Assembly: GCA_905235625.1 (NCBI GenBank)
Contig: CAJOLX010000016.1
Coordinates: forward strand, 1-64,000
Source of the DNA: an uncultured Clostridia bacterium
Lineage (GTDB): Bacteria; Bacillota; Clostridia; Oscillospirales; Acutalibacteraceae
Length of the DNA stretch: 64,000 nucleotides
Reading direction: 5' to 3'
Each line of letters begins with the position of its first letter. The first letter of the stretch is position 1. The position numbers and the translations under genes were made by a program. This document shows, piece after piece, positions 1 to 7,435 of this stretch. The notes under the pieces were generated by a model, which saw only the letters and a program-made list of their open reading frames with translations, was not told the DNA's origin and did not search any database.

Positions 1-824
1 GTTACGGGAGCGCCGCCCAGGCTCGATATGGGGTCGTTGGCTTCGCTGCCGTTCATGCTCTCAAAGCCGAAGCCTGCTCCGAACTCAATGCCCTTGACCG
101 CGGGCACCGAAAACAGGGCGTGAGAAAGCATTCCCTCAACAGTGTCAAACCACGGCTCTCCGAGCCCTGCGGGTATGCCCGTAACGGCTGTTTCAAGCTC
201 TCCGCCTACGCTGTCGCCTTTTGCGGCGGCTGACTCTATGACGCTCTTCATCTTTTCCTCGACATCTTTGTCGAGAACGGGGAAAGCGCTGTCGGAGAGT
301 CCGTCCGTTTCGGGAGAAACGGGGTCAAATCGTCTGTCTTTAACAGAGCCTATCGCGGAAATATGAGTTGCGACAGTTATGCCCTTGCTCTCGAGAGCGC
401 TCTGACAAACGGCTCCCGCCGCAACGAGCGCGGCGGTAACCCTGCCGCTGAAATGCCCTCCGCCTCTGTAATCCTGAAAGCCGCGGTATTTTATCTGCGC
501 CGTTAAATCGGCGTGGCCGGGTCTCGCGGTCAGCTTTACGCTGTCATAATCCGACGACCTCACGTCTTCATTCGGTATGATAATGCAAAGCGGAGTGCCC
601 GTTGTGCGGGAATTGAAAACTCCGCTGACTATTTCGTAATTATCCTTTTCGCGCCTTGCGGTGGATATTTTGCCCGCGGGTCTTCTCAGAGCGAGCTTTT
701 TCTCAATATATTCGTCGCTTATTTTTATGCCGGGGGCGAGACCGTCTATAACGCAGCCTATCGCCTTGCCGTGGCTTTCGCCGAAAATGGTGACGCAAAC
801 GCTGTTTCCAAACGTGTTTTTCAA
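1..824 (-). CDS. aroC: Chorismate synthase, C-terminus beyond window edge
   Basis: Converts 5-enolpyruvylshikimate 3-phosphate to chorismate using reduced FMN, the last common step of aromatic amino acid synthesis. I start it at a TTG codon (822-824) preceded by GGGGAGG at 831-837; this gives the N-terminus MKNTFGNSVC followed by the family signature FGESHG near residue 15. RRPAGKIST near residue 50 and GHFSGR further on also match the family. About 274 of the usual 360 or so codons are present and the frame stays open to the left edge, so the gene is cut by the window. It lies 21 nt behind the chorismate mutase-AroB gene and probably shares its attenuated transcript. Confidence 0.95.
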   Translation of the reverse strand, partial: MKNTFGNSVCVTIFGESHGKAIGCVIDGLAPGIKISDEYIEKKLALRRPAGKISTARREKDNYEIVSGVFNSRTTGTPLCIIIPNEDVRSSDYDSVKLTARPGHADLTAQIKYRGFQDYRGGGHFSGRVTAALVAAGAVCQSALESKGITVATHISAIGSVKDRRFDPVSPETDGLSDSAFPVLDKDVEEKMKSVIESAAAKGDSVGGELETAVTGIPAGLGEPWFDTVEGMLSHALFSVPAVKGIEFGAGFGFESMNGSEANDPISSLGGAPV

Positions 825-845
825 GTCTTTACCTCCCCTGTGGGC

Positions 846-2135
846 TTATTTTCTGATTATCTCCGCTCTTTCCGAAAGCTCTTCGTTTGTCATTTCTTTT
901 ATTTCGCAGGTGCCTATTTCGCTGCAGATAACTGCGCTCACTTTGCCCGACGAGCCTTTTTTATCGTGGCTGAGGGCTCTCGCGAGCGCCTCTTTGTCAA
1001 ACGAAACGGAAACGGGCAAATTGAGCATTTTAAGCACGGGCAGCAGCCTTTCCCTCACGCTGTCAGAACACATCGGTATCATGCCGAGAGCAACGCACTC
1101 GCCGTGATAAAGCCCGTTTAAATTCTCTTCGCTCTCAACGGCGTGGCCTATCGTGTGGCCGAAATTTAGAATTTTTCTTATGCCCTGCTCCTTTTCGTCC
1201 TGCTCAACGACTCTCTTCTTAAAGAGCAGCGACCTTCTGATAACGGTTTCTATTTCATCGCGGGCTCTGCCGCTTTCAAATATTTCAAACATAACGGGGT
1301 CCGAAATCAGAGCGGCCTTGAGCGCCTCGGCAAGTCCGTTTGAAATTTGCCTTTCAGGCAGAGTCAGCAGGGTGTCGGCATCCGAAATGACCGCCTTCGG
1401 CTGATAAAACGCGCCGACCGTATTTTTAAAAGTATCAAGGTTAACGGCTGTTTTGCCGCCTATTGAGGAATCGACCTGGGAGAGGACGGTGGTGGGAACG
1501 TTGTAAAAATCTATCCCTCTCATATAGGCGGAAGCGGCAAAGCCCGCCAAATCTCCCACAACTCCGCCGCCGACAGCCGTTACGCAGTCTTTTCTCGAAA
1601 AGCCTTTTTCGAGCATGAACGAGAGCAAAGCCTGCCACGTTTCGGGGCTTTTGCTTCTCTCGCCCTGCGGCACCGTGTAAATATAGGGCTCGGCGCACTG
1701 TGAAGCGACTGTTTCGGCGTAAATTGCCGGTACGCCGCTGTCGGTCACTATGAGCGCCTTGCGGTTAAGATCAAGTATCTCTCCCGCTCTTTTGAGAGAG
1801 CCTCTCTCAATGGTTATGTCGTAAGGCTTCTCTCCGGCGTTTACGGTGATTATGGTCTTATCCCTCGCGGTGATAAGGTCTCTTTGATATTTTTTTGACT
1901 GAGTGATGGCGCTTTTTATGAATTCGCCGAAATAAGGCCTTATCTCGTCGTCGCTTATTCTTTCGCAGCTTTTTTCAACTATTTCGCTCTCTCTGCCCGC
2001 GTCCACAACGGGAATGTTGTTGCGGGCTTTGTAGGCGGCAATGTCCTTTACCGCCTGCATGCGCTTTTCAAAAGCGGCGGCAATTTCGTCATCGCACTCG
2101 TTTATTACGGCTCTCGCCCTTTGAAGCTCGTCCAT
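846..2135 (-). CDS. aroB: Fused chorismate mutase / 3-dehydroquinate synthase
   Basis: A 429-residue bifunctional protein. Residues 1-88 look like an all-helical AroQ-type chorismate mutase (EKRMQAVKDIAAYK near 23-36, then DAGRESEIVE), which makes prephenate from chorismate. Residues from about 92 are a full-length 3-dehydroquinate synthase: GGGVVGD at 189-195 (NAD binding), AEALK near 269-273, GHTIGH near 326-331 and YHGE near 343-346 (metal and substrate ligands). The start ATG has GAGGTG 5 nt upstream. The fusion joins an early shikimate step to the first step of the Phe/Tyr branch, which fits the Tyr/Phe leader peptide upstream. AroC follows. The AroB assignment is secure; the mutase domain is assigned from pattern only. 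Confidence 0.93.
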   Translation of the reverse strand: MDELQRARAVINECDDEIAAAFEKRMQAVKDIAAYKARNNIPVVDAGRESEIVEKSCERISDDEIRPYFGEFIKSAITQSKKYQRDLITARDKTIITVNAGEKPYDITIERGSLKRAGEILDLNRKALIVTDSGVPAIYAETVASQCAEPYIYTVPQGERSKSPETWQALLSFMLEKGFSRKDCVTAVGGGVVGDLAGFAASAYMRGIDFYNVPTTVLSQVDSSIGGKTAVNLDTFKNTVGAFYQPKAVISDADTLLTLPERQISNGLAEALKAALISDPVMFEIFESGRARDEIETVIRRSLLFKKRVVEQDEKEQGIRKILNFGHTIGHAVESEENLNGLYHGECVALGMIPMCSDSVRERLLPVLKMLNLPVSVSFDKEALARALSHDKKGSSGKVSAVICSEIGTCEIKEMTNEELSERAEIIRK

Positions 2136-2149
2136 TTGATCACCTCAAA

Positions 2150-2195
2150 ATATCAAAAAATTCCACCGCAGGCATAGCAAAAGCTGCGATGGAAT
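2150..2195 (-). terminator. Attenuator terminator before the aroQ-aroB gene
   Basis: On the minus strand a 12-bp stem (2184-2195 with 2160-2171, one G-U pair) closes a 12-nt loop and runs into a U tract (2155-2160). It ends just upstream of the ribosome site of the aroQ-aroB gene, so it sits inside the 5' untranslated leader and not at an operon end. Its ascending arm (2186-2194) can instead pair over 9 bp with 2241-2249 inside the leader peptide codons, which would form an antiterminator. Confidence 0.85.
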
Positions 2196-2213
2196 AGTGC
2201 ATTAAAGTTGCTG

Positions 2214-2291
2214 TTAAAAAGAAGCAAACCCATTGCGCGGCTCCATCGCCGATATAAAGTAATAATAGTAGTAGTTATTACAAAAATACAT
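2214..2291 (-). CDS. Tyr/Phe-rich attenuator leader peptide (25 aa)
   Basis: A short ORF, ATG at 2289-2291 and TAA at 2214-2216, with AAAGGA about 9 nt upstream. Of 25 residues six are Tyr and four Phe; five Tyr codons are consecutive (residues 7-11: TAC TAC TAT TAT TAC) with Phe on either side (residues 3 and 12). It lies between a strong promoter and the terminator directly before the aroQ-aroB-aroC operon. That is the textbook arrangement of ribosome-mediated attenuation: slow translation of Tyr codons when charged tRNA-Tyr is scarce would leave 2241-2249 free to pair with 2186-2194 and prevent the terminator. The role is inferred from layout; the ORF and structures are directly visible. 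Confidence 0.85.
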   Translation of the reverse strand: MYFCNNYYYYYFISAMEPRNGFASF

Positions 2292-2322
2292 GGTTTTGCT
2301 TCCTTTCTTAATATTTCAAGTT

Positions 2323-2351
2323 ATTTTATTACATAAGGGAAGATTTGTCAA
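2323..2351 (-). promoter_or_regulatory. Sigma-A promoter of the leader peptide / aro operon
   Basis: TTGACA (2346-2351), 17-nt spacer, TAAAAT (2323-2328) on the minus strand. Transcription would start near 2316, about 25 nt before the leader peptide ATG. Confidence 0.85.
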
Positions 2352-2360
2352 CAGTTTATC

Positions 2361-3242
2361 TCACTTTTTCCCTTTCATTTCCAGAAGTTCACGATAGCTG
2401 ATAAGCTCAATATCGTTATTTTTGAAAAATTCGTGCGTCTTTTCGTCCTTCATGAGCAGATATTCCCAATATCTTCTCTCCCACGAACCGGTTATGTTTT
2501 TCATTTCGTCGGTATCGAGAGCGGGATGAATGAACGTTTCGGTAATACCCTCGGGGATTTTGCCGTGAAATTCAAGAAAAGCGTCTCTGAACTCCTCATA
2601 GGTTTCTTTGTGCTTGAGCGCCTCGACCTGATCGGTAAGTATGAGATAATCGGGCGTCGGCACTCTGTAAATCTTGCTCAGGAATTTGCTTATATGGCAA
2701 AACAGCTTGTAGAGCCAAAGCGAAACCTCGTCCGGGCAGAATTCGTCCTTTGGTGTGGTGCACATGCGGAAGGGATATTTTTTCTTTTTGCAGATTTTAA
2801 AAACCTTCGGCAGCATGAGATATTTGCCGTTCATGCCGTAAAGCGAGCCCATGTGGTTATCAAGCTGAACGGGCTTCATGCCGAGCTTTTCAGCCATTTC
2901 TATCTGAGCGTAAATTTCTTTTTCGGTTTCGGCATAGGTGCAGTGCGCCTCGAAATCTTCGTTTTCGGGCCACATTCTGCCGCTCTCATTTTTAAGAGTT
3001 TTGCCGTCGGTAAGAGGACCCCACGGCCACCTTTCCTGCCATTCGTTGGTCATGGTGAGATGAACGCCCATTGCGTATTGCGGATTTTCAACGCTGAATT
3101 TCACAGCTTCCTCCGCCTTGGGGCAGGGCATCATTATGGTGGATGATTTTAAACAGCCGGACCTGAAAAGGTCAAAAACAGCTTCGTTCGCGCTGTCGCA
3201 AAGCCCGCAGTCATCGGCGTTGATAATCAGATATCTTTTCAT
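2361..3242 (-). CDS. YdjC/ChbG-family carbohydrate deacetylase
   Basis: Probable cytoplasmic metal-dependent deacetylase acting on an acetylated or diacetylated amino sugar. The protein opens with INADDCGL, the metal-binding DD of the YdjC/ChbG family, followed by VHLTMTNEW (His ligand) and DNHMGS (His ligand), and ends with HPALD. It is 293 residues, normal for the family. I place the start at the ATG at 3240-3242 because GGGAG precedes it; the frame extends 10 codons further upstream without a ribosome site. The true substrate cannot be read from the sequence. Confidence 0.85.
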   Translation of the reverse strand: MKRYLIINADDCGLCDSANEAVFDLFRSGCLKSSTIMMPCPKAEEAVKFSVENPQYAMGVHLTMTNEWQERWPWGPLTDGKTLKNESGRMWPENEDFEAHCTYAETEKEIYAQIEMAEKLGMKPVQLDNHMGSLYGMNGKYLMLPKVFKICKKKKYPFRMCTTPKDEFCPDEVSLWLYKLFCHISKFLSKIYRVPTPDYLILTDQVEALKHKETYEEFRDAFLEFHGKIPEGITETFIHPALDTDEMKNITGSWERRYWEYLLMKDEKTHEFFKNNDIELISYRELLEMKGKK

Positions 3243-3326
3243 TATTTTCTCCCTCGCGCTTATAGCGCACATCTTTAAAATTGCTGCCGAAGGATTTTTT
3301 ATCCCGGCAATATTTCCAATATTGTT

Positions 3327-3355
3327 ATTTTACGCCGACAGCCCGAAGATGTCAA
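3327..3355 (-). promoter_or_regulatory. Promoter of the YdjC/ChbG gene
   Basis: TTGACA (3350-3355), 17-nt spacer and TAAAAT (3327-3332) on the minus strand. This leaves an untranslated leader of roughly 75 nt before the ATG at 3242. Confidence 0.8.
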
Positions 3356-3484
3356 CTTTATAGGTAAAGTACCGAGTTTTTTGATTAATTTTATAAAATA
3401 ATCGAAATATTTTGGTTATTTTAACGGTATTTTCCTGCTTGAAAATTAAGAAAATGCAATTTCGACAGATTGCACAAATTAATA

Positions 3485-3513
3485 TTGACATTTGAGAAAT
3501 TTTCGTGTATAAT
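3485..3513 (+). promoter_or_regulatory. Consensus sigma-A promoter of the sigma-factor gene
   Basis: A perfect TTGACA (3485-3490), 17-nt spacer, TATAAT (3508-3513), with the start codon 28 nt downstream. Confidence 0.9.
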
Positions 3514-3540
3514 GATACTAATTTTATGAAGGAGCAGTTT

Positions 3541-4140
3541 ATGCTTGAGGAAACCCGCAAAGGCGAAATAGACAGTGAGCTTGTAAAGCGAGCCAACGAA
3601 GGCGACGACAAGGCGATGTCCGAGCTGATAGTCAAAATATCCCCCGCAGCCGTCGCAAAAGGCAAAAAGCTTTCAAGCGGTAATTTCAGAGCGTCGCCCG
3701 AGGATCTTGCCCAGGAGGGCATGATAGGCTTTCTCTACGCCGTAAGAAACTTTGACCCTTCAAGAGGCGTGCCCTTTGAGGCTTTCGCCGACAGATGCAT
3801 TGAAAACCGCATAAAGGCGTTTCTGCGCGCGTCGTCCGGCTCGGGCAACGAAGCTCTTTCGAGCGCCCTTAACATTATCGACGACGACCAAACGGGCGAA
3901 GAGCTCAGAGACCCCGTTAACGGCATAGGCAGGCGCGAGGAAGAAATCGACGTGAAGGCTTTTGTTGAAGACAATATGTCGGAGCTTGAGCAAAAGGTTA
4001 TTTCCCTTCGCCTTGACGGCATGACTTATTCCGAAATCGCCGATGAGCTCGGCTGCACCGAAAAAGCGGTTGACAACGCAATTCAGCGCATCAGAAAGAA
4101 ATATCGCGAAAAGAAAAATCAAGCAGGTAAACGCGATTAA
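3541..4140 (+). CDS. sigH: SigH/Spo0H-like RNA polymerase sigma factor
   Basis: A 199-residue sigma-70 family protein. Region 2 is clear near residues 50-90 (DLAQEGMIGF, then FDPSRGVPFEAFADRCIENRI) and region 4 with its helix-turn-helix near 150-190 (LEQKVISLRLDGMTYSEIADEL, shortened here). The order, spacing and residues resemble B. subtilis Spo0H, the sigma factor of the transition to stationary phase, competence and sporulation. I chose the ATG at 3541 because AAGGAG lies 4-9 nt upstream; an in-frame ATG 12 codons earlier has no ribosome site. It is monocistronic from a perfect promoter. SigH is the best fit, but a related stress sigma factor is possible. Confidence 0.85.
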   Translation: MLEETRKGEIDSELVKRANEGDDKAMSELIVKISPAAVAKGKKLSSGNFRASPEDLAQEGMIGFLYAVRNFDPSRGVPFEAFADRCIENRIKAFLRASSGSGNEALSSALNIIDDDQTGEELRDPVNGIGRREEEIDVKAFVEDNMSELEQKVISLRLDGMTYSEIADELGCTEKAVDNAIQRIRKKYREKKNQAGKRD

Positions 4141-4164
4141 GCCAACACTTTCGCGTTTCAGATA

Positions 4165-4229
4165 TGCCCACGTAGCTTAAAGAGAGCATTGTAAAGACAA
4201 AGGTGACGGTGCGATTCCGTCCAAGGGCA
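4165..4229 (+). ncRNA. tRNA-like element in the leader of a zinc-ribbon gene
   Basis: A 65-nt stretch with tRNA-like arms: a 5-bp acceptor-like stem (TGCCC 4165-4169 with GGGCA 4225-4229), a D-arm-like GTAGCTTAAAGAGAGC, and a perfect T-arm-like hairpin (GACGG, loop TGCGATT, CCGTC). The D loop is short, the anticodon-like hairpin has no 7-nt loop, and no CCA follows, so it is not a normal tRNA. It lies 25 nt upstream of the ATG of the zinc-ribbon gene. It could be a decayed tRNA or a regulatory tRNA mimic; no function is assigned. Confidence 0.4.
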
Positions 4230-4253
4230 AAAAATTTTAAGCGAGGTAACATC

Positions 4254-4538
4254 ATGTACGAAGACAAAACTCTCATCTGCAAGGATTGCGGAAACGAATT
4301 CGTTTTCACCGCCGGTGAACAGGAATTCTACGCTGAAAAGGGTTTCGTAAACGAGCCCCAGCGTTGCAAAGCTTGCCGCGACGCGCGCAAGAACGCCAGT
4401 CGTGGAGAGCGCGAATGGTTTGAAGCAACCTGCGATTCCTGCGGTGGAGTTGCAAAAGTTCCCTTTAAGCCGCGCGAGGACAGACCCGTTTATTGCAGCG
4501 AGTGCTTTGCAAAGCTTCAGCAGCAGGACGAGAACTGA
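4254..4538 (+). CDS. Small double zinc-ribbon protein
   Basis: A 94-residue protein with eight cysteines in two four-Cys sets: C9-x2-C12 with C38-x2-C41, and C60-x2-C63 with C81-x2-C84. The first set and its surroundings (CGNEFVFT, EQEFYAEKGF, PQRCKACR) match the short probable zinc-ribbon (zf-trcl) proteins common in Clostridia; the second set resembles their CxxC partner domain. The start is the ATG at 4254 after GAGGT. It probably binds zinc and perhaps nucleic acid, but no function is known to me. A strong terminator follows, and a tRNA-like element precedes it. Confidence 0.85.
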   Translation: MYEDKTLICKDCGNEFVFTAGEQEFYAEKGFVNEPQRCKACRDARKNASRGEREWFEATCDSCGGVAKVPFKPREDRPVYCSECFAKLQQQDEN

Positions 4539-4555
4539 TCTGAGATGAAAAAGAG

Positions 4556-4589
4556 ACCGCCCCAAATTATTGCGGGGCGGTTTTCTTTT
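4556..4589 (+). terminator. Strong intrinsic terminator, probably bidirectional
   Basis: An 8-bp GC-rich stem (ACCGCCCC 4556-4563 with GGGGCGGT 4574-4581) followed by TTTTCTTTT. On the opposite strand the stem is followed by CTCTTTTT, so it can also end the converging phosphoesterase gene. Confidence 0.85.
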
Positions 4590-4598
4590 GCCTGATTT

Positions 4599-6236
4599 TT
4601 AAAACAGCAGCGTTATGAGCCAAACTATGAGCGCTATTATGCCTGCGGCAGCGCCGAGAAGAACGAGCAGCGCGAGAATGATGAGAAGCAAAACGAGAGG
4701 GCCCTTTTTGCTCTGCTTAACGGTGTCTTCATATTTCTTCTCTTTCGGCTGCTCTTCGGGAGCGGGATTATCGTCGCCGTAGAGCGGATAAACGGGCAAA
4801 ACGGCATGGTCATCGCAAAAGCCGTCTTTCCAGAGAAGAGGCTCAACGAGGCTTCTCACACTTTCGGCGCCCTTTATGAATTTGCCTATGGGCAACCGTA
4901 TCGTTTTCAAAAAGCCGTCAACAACGTTTAAAAATCCGCAAGTCAGCTTGTACTCTCTCGTGTCGGGAGTGTAGGGAGAGTCGCCGCAGTAAAGATTTTT
5001 GACAAGCTCAACTATGAAATCGACAACCTTGTTATCCTTTATATCCTCAATATCCTTCTTTGAAAGTCCGCTCTCTTTTTTGCACACTCTCCAAATCTTC
5101 TTAAAAGTGAGCTTGTTTAAGAATTTGCCGACGGGCTTTATTATCGCCTTGTGCTTATAGACCTTTTCGGAAGGAATTGAAAACGCGGGAGTCATCTCGG
5201 CGAGCTTGTCAATATCGTAGCCCATTGCCCAAATGACTTCTCTCACCATGCCGAAGAAGAAGCCTTCCATGTATTTATCAAAGGATTTTCCGCCCGTGTC
5301 AACGCCCGGCACGTCGGTAATCGTTACCGTTTCGACCTCTATTCGCGCGTTTTTCGGGTCAAAGGTCACGTTTCTGTAATTCGGCGGGCAGCCAATGAGA
5401 GCGCTGCACGAAATGTCATAAAACGTGTTGCCTTTTGCGGTTTTAACGCTGCTTACGTTGTGAATGTGGGTGTGACCCGTCAGCATGCAGTTAAGCCCCG
5501 AATCCGCAAAAATTTCTCTCGTGGTCTCGTGATTTTTTTGCATATCCCCCGCGCCGATTATTGAATAAAACGGCGAGGGCGAAATCATGGGGTGATGAGT
5601 CATCGCTATCACGTATTGGTCGTTTTTGCGCGCGTCTTCAAGCTGCTCCGCTATCCACTTCATGCAGGAATCGGAATATCCCGAGCCTCTTTCGCCCTCG
5701 GGCTTTCCGTTAGTGTCGTCATTGAGGGCAAAAAGCCTGTATCCGGGCGCGAGCTGAGCAACGTAAGACATTGACTCCTCATGAGTTGATATGGCGTCGG
5801 ACGGCCCGAAATCCCAATACATTTTCCAAAGCTCGTGCCTGTCGGAAACGGCGGGCACTCCTATTTTTTCGTCGCCCTTGAAGCCAATGCCCATTCCGTC
5901 ATTCTGATAATCGTGAGTGGCGGTGATAACGTAAACCTTTTTGCCTTTTTCACGCAGCTTGTACAGCAGCTTGATTATGCCCTCGTGAGAATTGTATTCG
6001 CCGTTTCTCGTCGTGTCGCCCGCAAGCACGACTATATCGGTCGAATTATCCTCGCAAAGCATATCGAAACCTTTTTCAATTACGAGGTCGCTGTCTTTAA
6101 TGACCTGCTGGCTCTTCGCTTCGTCGCGCTCGTATGCCTTGCCTTCCGTTCCGTTTTCTCTCGCGTAATAATGAACGTCGGTGATAAACTGTATTTTTAA
6201 GGGTTCGTTTTTTGCTCCGATAATTTCTGCGGACAT
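4599..6236 (-). CDS. Metallophosphoesterase with C-terminal membrane anchor
   Basis: A 545-residue protein with a calcineurin-like phosphoesterase domain in its first 300 residues: TDVH at 19-22, LAGDTTRNGE (GDxxRNG block), ATHDYQ in place of GNHD, MTHHP, and GHTHIHN. The C-terminal end has a hydrophobic segment of about 30 residues after a Lys-rich stretch, predicting a tail anchor with the catalytic domain cytoplasmic. The ATG at 6236 is chosen because AGGAG lies 8 nt upstream; the open frame runs 25 codons further without a ribosome site. The GNHD-to-THDY change is unusual. Substrate unknown. A TATAAT-type promoter lies upstream. Confidence 0.8.
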   Translation of the reverse strand: MSAEIIGAKNEPLKIQFITDVHYYARENGTEGKAYERDEAKSQQVIKDSDLVIEKGFDMLCEDNSTDIVVLAGDTTRNGEYNSHEGIIKLLYKLREKGKKVYVITATHDYQNDGMGIGFKGDEKIGVPAVSDRHELWKMYWDFGPSDAISTHEESMSYVAQLAPGYRLFALNDDTNGKPEGERGSGYSDSCMKWIAEQLEDARKNDQYVIAMTHHPMISPSPFYSIIGAGDMQKNHETTREIFADSGLNCMLTGHTHIHNVSSVKTAKGNTFYDISCSALIGCPPNYRNVTFDPKNARIEVETVTITDVPGVDTGGKSFDKYMEGFFFGMVREVIWAMGYDIDKLAEMTPAFSIPSEKVYKHKAIIKPVGKFLNKLTFKKIWRVCKKESGLSKKDIEDIKDNKVVDFIVELVKNLYCGDSPYTPDTREYKLTCGFLNVVDGFLKTIRLPIGKFIKGAESVRSLVEPLLWKDGFCDDHAVLPVYPLYGDDNPAPEEQPKEKKYEDTVKQSKKGPLVLLLIILALLVLLGAAAGIIALIVWLITLLF

Positions 6237-6282
6237 ATTCAAAGCTCCTGACTTTAAAAATTCGGGTAATCGCTTTAAGATA

Positions 6283-6311
6283 ATTATAATACCGCGGCTC
6301 AAAAAAAGCAA
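6283..6311 (-). promoter_or_regulatory. Possible promoter of the phosphoesterase gene
   Basis: A perfect TATAAT (6283-6288) on the minus strand with a weak -35 (TTGCTT, 6306-6311) at 17 nt spacing. Confidence 0.55.
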
Positions 6312-6348
6312 TATTTATCACAGGAGGGTCAAAAAGGCGATTTATATA

Positions 6349-6377
6349 TTGAAAAAATGCGGATACGGATATATAAT
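6349..6377 (+). promoter_or_regulatory. Promoter of the GDPD gene
   Basis: TTGAAA (6349-6354), 17-nt spacer and TATAAT (6372-6377), 33 nt before the ATG. Confidence 0.8.
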
Positions 6378-6410
6378 GAACTAAAATAAAAGAGAAACAG
6401 CGGTGATAAA

Positions 6411-7082
6411 ATGGCGGCAAAATTCATTAGCGGCAAAGGGCTTGAAAATCTGACGGTAACGGCTCATTCGGGCTGTATGGGCTTGCCCGACAACTCTGTT
6501 GAGTCTATGGAAGCGGGAGTTAAAGCCGGCGCGCAAATGGTTGAGATTGACTTAAGCTTCGACTCTCTCGGTTTGCCCGTGCTCTCGCACGACAAAGTGA
6601 AAGAGGGCGAAAAATACTGCCCGCTGAGCGACGTTTTTGAGTTTCTCGCCTCTCACCCCGGCATAAAGGCAAACGTTGACGTAAAAGACACGTCGCACCT
6701 TGAAACAGTGCCGGGTCTCGCGAAGGAATATTCGGTTGCCGACCGCATATTTTTCACGGGCATATGCGAAAAGGACGTGGCGGCGGCAAAAGAAAAAGCT
6801 CCCGAAATCCCTTACTATCTCAACGCTTCGTGCAGCCGAATTTTCGGCATAAAGAAAACGGTTAAGAAAGCTCGCGAATTGGGAGCGATAGGCATAAATA
6901 CCAATTACAGAGGCCTGAGCAAACGCCTTGTGACAGAAGCGCACGAAGAGGGTCTGCTCGTTTCCGTCTGGACCGTTAACAGCGTTAGAACCGCGAAATT
7001 CGCGCTCGAGAGAAAGCCCGATAACATCACCTCGCGCTGCCCCGACTTGATTTTTGACACTGTCAAAAAATACGTTCGCTGA
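6411..7082 (+). CDS. Glycerophosphodiester phosphodiesterase family protein
   Basis: A 223-residue TIM-barrel enzyme expected to split glycerophosphodiesters into glycerol 3-phosphate and an alcohol. The family pattern is present in order: AHSG with His where HRG is usual, DNSVESM in place of the PENT block, GAQMVEIDL (metal Glu/Asp), LSHD (second His), NVDVKD, and VWTVN near the C-terminus. There is no signal peptide, so it is cytoplasmic. It is transcribed alone from its own promoter and shares a bidirectional terminator with the converging rplU operon. The ribosome site (GGTGA) is modest. Confidence 0.85.
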   Translation: MAAKFISGKGLENLTVTAHSGCMGLPDNSVESMEAGVKAGAQMVEIDLSFDSLGLPVLSHDKVKEGEKYCPLSDVFEFLASHPGIKANVDVKDTSHLETVPGLAKEYSVADRIFFTGICEKDVAAAKEKAPEIPYYLNASCSRIFGIKKTVKKARELGAIGINTNYRGLSKRLVTEAHEEGLLVSVWTVNSVRTAKFALERKPDNITSRCPDLIFDTVKKYVR

Positions 7083-7103
7083 AAATCAAAATACGCTGAA
7101 AAC

Positions 7104-7145
7104 AAAAAAAAGCGGCAGAGAAGAAATCCTCTGCCGTAATTTTTT
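7104..7145. terminator. Bidirectional terminator between the GDPD gene and rpmA
   Basis: An 8-bp stem (CGGCAGAG 7113-7120 with CTCTGCCG 7129-7136) has an A run of eight on its left and TAATTTTTT on its right, giving a U tract in both directions. Confidence 0.85.
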
Positions 7146-7150
7146 GCATT

Positions 7151-7435
7151 TTACTGCTCTGCTGCGTAAACGCTGACCTTTTTGCGGTCTTTGCCCATGC
7201 GCTCAAACTTAACGTTGCCGTCTATAAGAGCATAAAGGGTATCGTCCGAGCCGATGCCTACGTTGTTGCCGGGATGAATTTTAGTGCCTCTCTGTCTTAC
7301 AAGCACGTTGCCGGCAAGCACAAACTGACCGTCCGCTCTCTTGGCGCCGAGTCTCTTAGATTCGGAATCACGGCCGTTACGGGTTGAACCCATACCTTTT
7401 TTATGAGCGAAGAGCTGAAGATTAATTTTAATCAT
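7151..7435 (-). CDS. rpmA: Ribosomal protein L27 with cleavable N-terminal extension
   Basis: Large-subunit ribosomal protein L27, 94 residues. The chain starts [14 protein letters not shown]; the LQLF/AHKKG junction is the Firmicute type in which the first nine or so residues are removed by the Prp protease before L27 can function at the peptidyl-transferase centre. The prp gene lies directly upstream and its last 8 bases overlap this start, so substrate and protease are co-expressed. The ribosome site is GGAGGTG 6 nt upstream. Confidence 0.97.
   Translation of the reverse strand: MIKINLQLFAHKKGMGSTRNGRDSESKRLGAKRADGQFVLAGNVLVRQRGTKIHPGNNVGIGSDDTLYALIDGNVKFERMGKDRKKVSVYAAEQ

Noticed and set aside
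513-1121. Open frames on the plus strand across aroC and aroB
   Set aside because: Shadows of clearly recognisable aroC and aroB on the other strand.
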